Shown here: in pieces, positions 58,644 through 64,000 of the stretch
How positions within the stretch are numbered: position 1 is the stretch's first letter
Layout of the letters: each line of letters starts with the position of its first letter
From: Synechococcus sp. WH 5701
GTDB lineage: Bacteria; Cyanobacteriota; Cyanobacteriia; PCC-6307; Cyanobiaceae
Length of the DNA stretch: 64,000 nucleotides
Direction: 5' to 3'
Assembly: GCF_000153045.1 (NCBI RefSeq)
Contig: NZ_CH724159.1
Span: 1,003,128 to 1,067,127, forward strand
Notes under the pieces: model-generated
Told to the model about the DNA's origin: nothing
Seen by the model: the letters and a program-made list of their open reading frames with translations, nothing else
The model's database searches: none
Program-made: the position numbers and the translations under genes

Positions 58644-59600
58644 GTCATTGCGGCAGCCGGGCTGACGGCGCGGGGCCAGGCGTGCCAGGCGGTTGGCCTG
58701 CAGGGGGTTGAAGTTGTCGTCGCTCACCAGCAGCAGGGTGGGACGACCATCGGCCAGGGGAGCCCCCAGAGCCAGGCCCTCCCAGTTGTCAGGGGGCAGA
58801 CCGCTCACCAGGAGATCCCAGCGGGCGAGTGGCGCCTGCACTTCATTGGCCTGCACCGATGCGGCCGGTCCCGGCACGGGCAGCTGCAGGAGCTGGGCCC
58901 ACCAGCTGGCGGGTGGCTCGAAGCCCCGCACCAGGCCCAGCAGGCCACCACCGGGGGGAGCGAGCAGCTCGGTGAGTCCCCAGTGGGGCGCCGGCAATGT
59001 CAGCAGCAGGAAACCCATGGGGCGGAAGCCAGCGGGGCCGTACGTGAGCAGGCGCAGCTGATCGCGGCGGTCCTGGAGCAAGGGGCGCTCGGCCGCCAGC
59101 AGCAGGGTGAGGGGAGAGCCGCTCAGGCGGGTGAGCGATTCGGGCCCCTGGTTGACGCCAAGGCCCTGGCCGGGAGCGGCCCTCCAGGCCTCCGGCAGCA
59201 GCAGGGCCTCGCGCAGGTGGCCGCTGTGGCGATCGAAGCGCAGCAGCTGAGCCGGACGATCGGCGCTGCGGCGCTCCTCCGTCACGATCCAGAGGTCGTT
59301 GCCCTCGAGCACCAGGCCCTCGCCATCGAGCGGGGCAGGGAAGGGGTCGCCATTGGCGCTGCGCAAGGGCAGGTGCTCACCCAGGCGCAGGGGCCGCTGG
59401 CCCAGCCCGGCAAGATCCCAGATGGGAATCAGCTCGGGTTCCTCCCGGTCGCTCAGCAGCCAGAGGCTGCCGTCGGTGGGATCGCTGGCGGCGGCTGAGA
59501 ACCCTCCCAGACTGCGGCCATCGGCTGCTTTGGAGGGCAGCACGCCATGGGCCACCAGCTCCCAGCCGGCCGAGAGCGGGCAGGGCAGCAGGGGGATCAA
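58605..59600 (-). CDS. esterase-like activity of phytase family protein
   Basis: 331 aa beta-propeller-type protein: GGFSAAASDPTDGSLWLLSDREEPELIPI, PLDGEGLVLEGNDLWIVTEE, NQGPESLTRL and NWEGLALGAPLADGRPTLLLVSDDNFNPLQ are the recurrent blades of this family. No clear signal peptide from the TTG start at 59600, although the family is usually exported. TTGA overlap with the stop of the Crp-type gene implies cotranscription, so it may respond to iron (inference). The enzymatic substrate is unknown. Confidence 0.8.
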   Translation of the reverse strand: MIPLLPCPLSAGWELVAHGVLPSKAADGRSLGGFSAAASDPTDGSLWLLSDREEPELIPIWDLAGLGQRPLRLGEHLPLRSANGDPFPAPLDGEGLVLEGNDLWIVTEERRSADRPAQLLRFDRHSGHLREALLLPEAWRAAPGQGLGVNQGPESLTRLSGSPLTLLLAAERPLLQDRRDQLRLLTYGPAGFRPMGFLLLTLPAPHWGLTELLAPPGGGLLGLVRGFEPPASWWAQLLQLPVPGPAASVQANEVQAPLARWDLLVSGLPPDNWEGLALGAPLADGRPTLLLVSDDNFNPLQANRLARLAPRRQPGCRNDSVAALEGGDQGQ

Positions 59601-60193
59601 GCGGCGGCGAGAGGGGCGGATTCCACCAGGGAGGGCGCCAGGCGCAGGCCGGGTTCGCCTGCCGGAGCTTCCAGCAGCTGGGCCTGGCGGATCCGGGAGA
59701 TCAGCCGGGTGGTGGTGACCCGGGTGGTGCCGATCAGCTCACCGATGCGCTCATGGGTGAGCCGGAAGGGCAGATCACACCAGGGGCCGCAGCGGCGACC
59801 GAGGCGACGCACCAACAGGCCGAAGAGGGCATGGAGACGCTGCTCGGCGGAGCCGAGATGGCGAATGCGCAGCAGCTGCAGCGTCCATTCGTTGACTGGA
59901 TCGAAGCCGGTATCGTTGCCGGCCTCGGTTTCAGAGCGGAAGCAGAGGGGAGTGAGAGCTTCCACGCAGACCCCTTCGCTGCAGAGACGGTCGGTGCGCA
60001 GCTGATCACCCGGCTGAAGGAAGGCCAGGGTCATGCCTTCGGTTTCCTCGCAGGGGCAGTAGACGCGGGCGATTCCTTCGAGCACTTCGATGGAACTGCC
60101 GCCGGGGCGAAGGGCGGGATCAAGCAGCACGGTCTGGCCGGCCGGCATCCGCACGCAGGACAGGGGCTGATCGGGCAGGAAACGGAAGCTCAC
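59597..60193 (-). CDS. Crp/Fnr-family transcriptional regulator, IdiB-like
   Basis: 198 aa from GTG 60193 (VSFRFLPDQPL). An N-terminal beta-roll-like domain (SSIEVLEGIARVYCPCEETEGMTLAFLQPGDQLRTDRL) lacks the arginine-containing cAMP pocket, and the C-terminal HTH is LTHERIGELIGTTRVTTTRLISRIRQAQLLE. In Synechococcus elongatus the Crp-type regulator IdiB sits next to idiA and activates it under iron limitation; proximity to futAB and fur here supports the same role by inference. The upstream TTG at 60223 falls in the -10 box, supporting the GTG. Confidence 0.83.
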   Translation of the reverse strand: MSFRFLPDQPLSCVRMPAGQTVLLDPALRPGGSSIEVLEGIARVYCPCEETEGMTLAFLQPGDQLRTDRLCSEGVCVEALTPLCFRSETEAGNDTGFDPVNEWTLQLLRIRHLGSAEQRLHALFGLLVRRLGRRCGPWCDLPFRLTHERIGELIGTTRVTTTRLISRIRQAQLLEAPAGEPGLRLAPSLVESAPLAAA

Positions 60194-60205
60194 GGAACCG
60201 TCGCT

Positions 60206-60224
60206 ATTGCGAATGACTCGCAAT
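60206..60224 (-). promoter_or_regulatory. Fur-box-like 19-bp palindrome over the IdiB-like promoter
   Basis: ATTGCGAATGACTCGCAAT is a 9-1-9 near-perfect palindrome (perfect 7-bp outer arms, one mismatch inside). Its inner 15 bases match the published Fur 7-1-7 consensus TGAGAATCATTCTCA at 11 positions by my count. It covers the end of the -10 box and the expected start of transcription, the usual position for Fur repression, and fur itself is 0.3 kb away. Confidence 0.6.
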
Positions 60225-60251
60225 CTAAACAGCAGGGGTGCCCTTTTGCAA
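60223..60251 (-). promoter_or_regulatory. sigma-70-type promoter of the IdiB-like regulator
   Basis: On the minus strand TTGCAA (60251-60246) and TTAGAT (60228-60223) are separated by exactly 17 bp, placing transcription start near 60216 and leaving a ~23-base leader before the GTG at 60193. Confidence 0.5.
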
Positions 60252-60501
60252 TCGGTTCTCAATAACTTCCCCAGTTGCAAGGCGGCGGCGCCAAGGCGCT
60301 GGTGGTGAATGGACCCTGGACTGTGCCTTTTGGCCCCTGGCCCGGTGCCCCCGGAGCAACGGGCCTGGCGCGGGCAGCCCCAGTCTTGGGCCCGTTGCCG
60401 CACCCCCGCGATGCTCAGACTCCACGGCGATCGCGCCACCCTTCTCGCCGCCCTGGCAGCCCACTGGGCCGATCAGCAACTTGGCTTGCCGGGGGCGCCG
60501 T

Positions 60502-60972
60502 TCAGGCGGGTTCGACGGCTGCGCAGCGAGGACAGAGGGCCCGCACGTTGAGCACGCACTCGATCAGGCGGAAGCCGTGGCTGCCGGCGGCCCGACGGCC
60601 TTCGTCGAGCACGACGGAGCTCTCGAATTCCTCGGTACGGCCGCACCCCACACAGACCAGATGGTGATGGTCGCGGTGGGCATCACTGGCCAGCTCGAAG
60701 CGGCGGCCCCCTTCGGGTAACTCCAGCTCCCGCAGCAGCTCCATCGAGCTGAGCAGGCGCAGGGTGCGGTACACCGTGGCCAGGGACACCCGCTCCTCGG
60801 CCCGCACCAGGCGCAGGTGCACCTCTTCGGCGCTGAGGTGACTGCCTTCACCGATGCGCTCGAACAGGGAGAGCACCTTCTGGCGCTGGGGAGTGAGCCT
60901 CCGGCCCCGCCCATGCAGGCTGGAACGCAGCTCTGTGGCCGGACCTGGGCTGGCCGGCGATCGGGATGGCAC
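60502..60972 (-). CDS. fur: Fur-family metal-dependent repressor
   Basis: 156 aa. The winged helix is RRLTPQRQKVLSLFERI...LSAEEVHLRLVRAEERVSLATVYRTLRLLSSMELL; regulatory metal ligands DAHRDHHHLVCVGCGR; C-terminal structural-zinc pair CPRC near the end and Cys in VCVGC. This is consistent with ferric uptake regulator, though PerR and Zur share the layout; the neighbouring iron genes favour Fur. GTG start at 60972; 41 bp after the UPF0104 gene, so possibly part of that minus-strand run. Confidence 0.88.
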   Translation of the reverse strand: MPSRSPASPGPATELRSSLHGRGRRLTPQRQKVLSLFERIGEGSHLSAEEVHLRLVRAEERVSLATVYRTLRLLSSMELLRELELPEGGRRFELASDAHRDHHHLVCVGCGRTEEFESSVVLDEGRRAAGSHGFRLIECVLNVRALCPRCAAVEPA

Positions 60973-61013
60973 CGGATCACCCCGTACATCGTGGTGAATC
61001 TAGCCCGCTCTTC

Positions 61014-62090
61014 TCAACTGATGCTGCAATTGCGAAGGGCCGGATCCAGACCGGCATCCAGCCTGGCGGTGAGGGCCGCCAGCAGATCGGCCGCCGTGGC
61101 CACCAGGCGATAGCTGAGTGCCACAGCCAGTAGCGGGGCCTCCGCCACCTGGCCGCCCAGCTGCAACAACAGGACCGCCTCAAACACCCCCAGTCCGCCG
61201 GGGGCACCAGGCACCACAAGCCCCGCCGTCCAGGCCAGGCCAAAGCCCAGCAGCCAGCCAGCCCAGGGCAGAGACAGCTGCTGATCGAAAGCCAGAACAC
61301 AAGCCGCAAAGCCGCCGAAGCGCAACAGCACGAATGCCGCCTCAGCCAGCAGCGGCACCAGTGGGTAGCCGGGCAGCAGGAAGCCGGCTGAGCTGGGGTC
61401 AAGGTCAGGGGGTGCCTGAACCAGAGGCTGAGTCCCTGGCGTCCTGGCCAGCTGCCGCTCGCGTGAGCGCTCGAGACGCTGCAGCAGCGGCTGAAACCAG
61501 CGCGGCACCAGGAGCAGCAGCGGCAGCAGACCCAGCAGGGGCCATCCCGCCCTCCAGCCCGCCACCGCCGCGATGGCCAGGGCGGCGCTGGCGGCCAGGA
61601 GCGGATCGAGCAGGGTGGCCGCAAGCGCCAGGGGTGTAGCCACCGAGGTGGTCGGGCCAGCCAGCAGGCGATCGCCCTGGACAAGCAGGCGCACCCGCGC
61701 GGCCAGATGCCAGATGCCGCCGGGCAGGTACTTGAGCAGGTTGGTGCTCAGATAGGCGCGCACACTCAGACCCCAGCGGGGCCGCAGGCGGAACCAGCGC
61801 AGGCCCACGGCCCAGGCCAGGCCGTTGATCACCAGGCTGAACAGGCTCACCCCCACCCCGATCAGCAGCCAGAGCCAGCCCTGGGGGTCCAGGCGCTGGG
61901 CCAGCAACTGCTCGGCATTGCCCTTGAGGGCCGCCAGCAGAAAGCCCAGGCTCAGCAGCGTCACCCAGAAGCGGGCACCACCTGGCAGGGCCGGCAGGCG
62001 CGTGGACACCCGCTTGAGCGAAGACCACACCCGCTTGAGGGATGACCACACCCGCTTGAGGGATGACCACAGCTGCTGAAGGGAGGGCAT
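61014..62090 (-). CDS. UPF0104/LPG-synthase-TM-like membrane protein
   Basis: 358 aa with about eight membrane helices. Family features: YLSTNLLKYLPGGIWHLAARVRLL and LGFGLAWTAGLVVPGAPGGLGVFEAVLLLQL, as in the flippase-like domain of MprF and related UPF0104 proteins (lipid or glycan transport across the membrane). The N-terminus begins with WSSLKRV repeated three times, encoded by a 21-bp tandem DNA repeat. Start ATG 62090 overlaps the larC stop by one base (TGATG). Confidence 0.83.
   Translation of the reverse strand: MPSLQQLWSSLKRVWSSLKRVWSSLKRVSTRLPALPGGARFWVTLLSLGFLLAALKGNAEQLLAQRLDPQGWLWLLIGVGVSLFSLVINGLAWAVGLRWFRLRPRWGLSVRAYLSTNLLKYLPGGIWHLAARVRLLVQGDRLLAGPTTSVATPLALAATLLDPLLAASAALAIAAVAGWRAGWPLLGLLPLLLLVPRWFQPLLQRLERSRERQLARTPGTQPLVQAPPDLDPSSAGFLLPGYPLVPLLAEAAFVLLRFGGFAACVLAFDQQLSLPWAGWLLGFGLAWTAGLVVPGAPGGLGVFEAVLLLQLGGQVAEAPLLAVALSYRLVATAADLLAALTARLDAGLDPALRNCSIS
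62002..62085. repeat. 21-bp tandem repeat inside the UPF0104 gene
   Basis: Four consecutive 21-bp units, two of them identical (62023-62043 and 62044-62064) and the outer two diverged. Each encodes the heptad WSSLKRV or a variant, so copy number changes leave the frame intact and alter the length of a cytoplasmic amphipathic helix. Confidence 0.85.
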
Positions 62091-63328
62091 CAGCCGCTCT
62101 CGCGTGGGGGAAAATCATTGTCCTTGGCCATGGCCTGCTCCACCGCCTGGCGCACCCGGGAGAGGCTCAGGCCATGGCGGCGGGCCAGGGCGGCCAGGTC
62201 GTCGTGCTCGGCCTTCCAGCGGGACGGAGCACCGGAGACACCGGCCAGCTTCACGCGCACCTCCCCCAGGGCGGTGGCCAGGGTGCGGGTGCTGCGGGGC
62301 AGGGCCCAACGCTGCTGCAGCTGCTCGCGCAGCCCGAGGCTGCTGCCGTGGCGCCACCAGATCTCGCGCAGCGCGGGGGCCTGATCCGGCCAGCCCAGCA
62401 CGGTGAGCAGCACCCCCTGCCGGCCCTTCTTCATCTGGATGGAAGCGCTGAACACCTCCAGAGCCCCGGCCGCGCGCAGTTCCTCCATCAGGAAGGCCAG
62501 GTCCTCGGGGCTGGCGTCATCGATCTGGGCCTGCTGCTGCAGCACCGTTTCCAGCTGCGGCCCGCTGCAGAGACCGCCATCCGGACCGGCGGCAGAGACA
62601 GGTGCCCCCAGCCAGAGGCGCAGCAGGTTGGGGCGATCCAGCTGCCGGTGTCCCAGACCGATCCCTACCCGCTGCGGCACCAGGGCCGGCACCACGGCGA
62701 AGCGCTCGGCCCAGCAGGCCATCAGGGCCAGGCCCGTGGGGGTGGTCAGCTCCCCGGCCGGGAACCCCTCGGCGCTCGCCAGGGGAATGGCACGGCGGCG
62801 GGCCAGCTCCAGCACCGCCGGCGCCGGCAGGGGCAGCAGCCCGTGGGCCGTGGACACGCTGCCGTGGCCGGCGGGGGGAGGGGCACAGATGAGCCGCTCC
62901 ACCTGCAGATGCAGCAGGCCGGCACAGACCCCCACCACATCGACCAGGGCATCGAGGGCCCCCACCTCATGGAAGTGCACCTGCTCCGGGGGGTGGCCGT
63001 GCACCGCCCCCTCCGCTTCCGCCAGCAGGCTGAACACCGCAAGCACCCGCTCGCGCAGGCGCGGCTCCAGCGCACTGCTGGCGATGCTCAGGCGCAGGCT
63101 TCCCCAGGAGCGGTGGGGGGGATCCGGCTCGAGGGTCTCCACCGTGAGGCGCGTCCCGCGCAGACCGCCGCTGCGGCTCTCGCCGTGCTGCAGGTGATAG
63201 CGGCCCTGAAGGCCCAGCTGGGCCAGGGGCTGATGGATCACGGGCTCGGGCAGGCCGAGATCGAGCAGGGCGGCCAGGAGCATGTCACCGGCCAGGCCGG
63301 TGGGGCAATCCAGAAAGGCCTGCACCAT
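62090..63328 (-). CDS. larC: nickel-pincer-cofactor biosynthesis protein LarC
   Basis: Cyclometallase that inserts nickel into the pincer nucleotide used by lactate racemase and related LarA enzymes. 412 aa in one uninterrupted frame (in Lactiplantibacillus a programmed frameshift joins the halves): FLDCPTGLAGDMLLAALLDLG, VHFHEVGALDALVDVVG, STAHGLLPLPAPAVLEL, ELTTPTGLALM, and the C-terminal half ending in WKAEHDDLAALARRHGLSLSRVRQAVEQAM. larA, larB and larE are not in the window. Starts 6 bp after the M41-like gene. Confidence 0.9.
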   Translation of the reverse strand: MVQAFLDCPTGLAGDMLLAALLDLGLPEPVIHQPLAQLGLQGRYHLQHGESRSGGLRGTRLTVETLEPDPPHRSWGSLRLSIASSALEPRLRERVLAVFSLLAEAEGAVHGHPPEQVHFHEVGALDALVDVVGVCAGLLHLQVERLICAPPPAGHGSVSTAHGLLPLPAPAVLELARRRAIPLASAEGFPAGELTTPTGLALMACWAERFAVVPALVPQRVGIGLGHRQLDRPNLLRLWLGAPVSAAGPDGGLCSGPQLETVLQQQAQIDDASPEDLAFLMEELRAAGALEVFSASIQMKKGRQGVLLTVLGWPDQAPALREIWWRHGSSLGLREQLQQRWALPRSTRTLATALGEVRVKLAGVSGAPSRWKAEHDDLAALARRHGLSLSRVRQAVEQAMAKDNDFPPRESG

Positions 63329-63333
63329 GGAGC

Positions 63334-63999
63334 TCAGGCGGCGCTGCGCAGCAGCCTGGGCGCCGCCTGCAGCAGCAGCTCGGCGCGAGCCTCCAGCTCA
63401 GGCCGGCGGCGGCGCAGCAGTTGCTCCACCTCACGGCGGGCGCGCCGCTGCTCGCGCTGGGCGGTGTCGACATCGAAACCGGAGAGGCCCCAGAGGCGTC
63501 CGAGCAGGGCGCGGTCGTCGGCGCCACCACGGGCCTGCTCATAAAGAAGGCGCTCGGCGAGCATGCCGGCCTGCAGCACCCGGCTCCAGCGGCGCAGGTC
63601 TTCAGGGGGGAGCTTGGCGTGCCGGGGCGGCTCGAACTCGGTGCTGCCACTGGCGCCGATGCCCGCCCGCAAGCAGGCCAGGCTGCCCACCAGCACCTGC
63701 TTCACCGCCAGGCCCTCCTGATCGGCCACCAGGGCGTGGCCAGCCTCATGGATGGCGATGCGGCGCAGACGGGACAGCCCACCGGGGAGGGTCTCCGCCA
63801 GCAGGTGGCCGCCCCGGCCGCCGAAACGGGCCGAATCCACGGTGAGGCCGGTGAGGCCCCCACCGGCGGTCAGGGCCACCAGCCAGGGGGAGACCCCCAG
63901 GGCCGGGCCCAGAACGGCCAGCAGGGTGCCGCCGGCTACTACAGCTCCCACCCGCAGAGCGGCGGTGGAGCCATCACCGAGCTGGGGACGGGACTCCAT
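63334..63999 (-). CDS. M41-like zinc protease without AAA domain
   Basis: 221 aa from ATG 63999 at the very edge; a longer upstream start outside the window cannot be excluded. Two N-terminal membrane segments (VGAVVAGGTLLAVLGPALG and LVALTAGGGLTGLTV), then RRIAIHEAGHALVADQEGL with the HExGH zinc motif at residues 84-88, and a later Asp-containing segment ARGGADDRALLGRLWGLSGFD that could supply the third ligand, as in FtsH. The ATPase module of FtsH is absent. First gene of the run larC-UPF0104-fur. Confidence 0.72.
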   Translation of the reverse strand: MESRPQLGDGSTAALRVGAVVAGGTLLAVLGPALGVSPWLVALTAGGGLTGLTVDSARFGGRGGHLLAETLPGGLSRLRRIAIHEAGHALVADQEGLAVKQVLVGSLACLRAGIGASGSTEFEPPRHAKLPPEDLRRWSRVLQAGMLAERLLYEQARGGADDRALLGRLWGLSGFDVDTAQREQRRARREVEQLLRRRRPELEARAELLLQAAPRLLRSAA

Positions 64000-64000
64000 C

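Larger units (their letters stand above)
60194..60501. other. 308-base region between fur and the IdiB-like gene
   Basis: Holds the promoter and Fur-box-like palindrome of the IdiB-like gene (listed separately). A 46-codon plus-strand frame at 60411-60551 and minus frames around 60225-60479 look like chance open frames. No RNA gene recognised. Confidence 0.6.

Noticed and set aside
60411..60551. 46-codon plus-strand frame between fur and the IdiB-like gene
   Set aside because: Overlaps the end of fur antisense, no motif, no ribosome-binding site; probably chance.
62063..63544. 493-aa plus-strand frame opposite larC
   Set aside because: Shadow of a recognisable LarC.

Overview
The window looks like a GC-rich chromosomal segment of a cyanobacterium, most likely a freshwater picocyanobacterium of the Cyanobium / cluster-5 Synechococcus type. 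Supporting gene content: psb27 (photosystem II assembly), ferrochelatase with a C-terminal chlorophyll-binding-like helix, an SSB ending in DDDDEIPF, cyanobacteria-restricted families (Tic22-like, DUF2854, DUF3153, DUF1824, DUF2721), a FutA/FutB iron transporter, and at least 13 copies of the HIP1 octamer GCGATCGC. The species assignment is inference. I see no rRNA, tRNA, CRISPR array, insertion sequence or prophage; nearly all of the window is ordinary, densely packed core genome.

Layout. 1-9.4 kb: P-type ATPase (cut by the left edge), PEP synthase, an LpoA-like periplasmic binding protein divergent from Tic22, and an ilvB-SNase-like-small membrane protein cluster. 9.4-15.7 kb: M23 peptidase, hemH, a stand-alone tyrosine recombinase, cobO, pyrH, frr and a geranylgeranyl-reductase-like flavoprotein. 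15.7-24.7 kb: a cyclic-nucleotide-binding-domain protein, transaldolase fused to EF-hands, a cell-wall cluster (CAAX protease, FtsL-like protein, FtsI), a two-domain histidine phosphatase, a degenerate dihydroorotase and signal peptidase I. 24.7-35 kb: a conserved membrane protein, ferredoxin/ArsC-like pair, methyltransferase, a pyrophosphatase with an altered active site, proS, psb27, purA, a PfkB kinase and cobK. 35-42.6 kb: ssb, DUF2854-argB-DUF3153, priA and rpoD, with a 386-base structured gap upstream of rpoD. 42.6-53.7 kb: GT39-type glycosyltransferase, PAP2 phosphatase, hemC, ClC channel, L,D-transpeptidase, a second and intact pyrophosphatase, an M32 carboxypeptidase, OsmC, and a LuxR-type regulator with a degenerate receiver. 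53.8-64 kb: YjbQ, an APH/P-loop fusion, and an iron-related region (futA-futB, a phytase-like esterase, a Crp-type regulator resembling IdiB, Fur), then a run of fur, UPF0104, larC and an M41-like protein on the minus strand.

The strongest signals outside routine annotation are: (1) a 19-bp near-perfect palindrome with Fur-box architecture placed over the -10/+1 region of a good promoter for the IdiB-like regulator, next to fur and futAB; (2) two family I pyrophosphatases, one with the catalytic Asp of the DGDPLD motif changed to Ala; (3) an FtsL-shaped protein directly upstream of ftsI; (4) a tyrosine recombinase in a housekeeping locus with palindromes in front of it; (5) several unusual fusions or extensions (IlvB zinc ribbon, transaldolase EF-hands, Lys/Ala-rich N-terminus on RpoD). 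I do not see a clearly new multigene defence or mobile system here.
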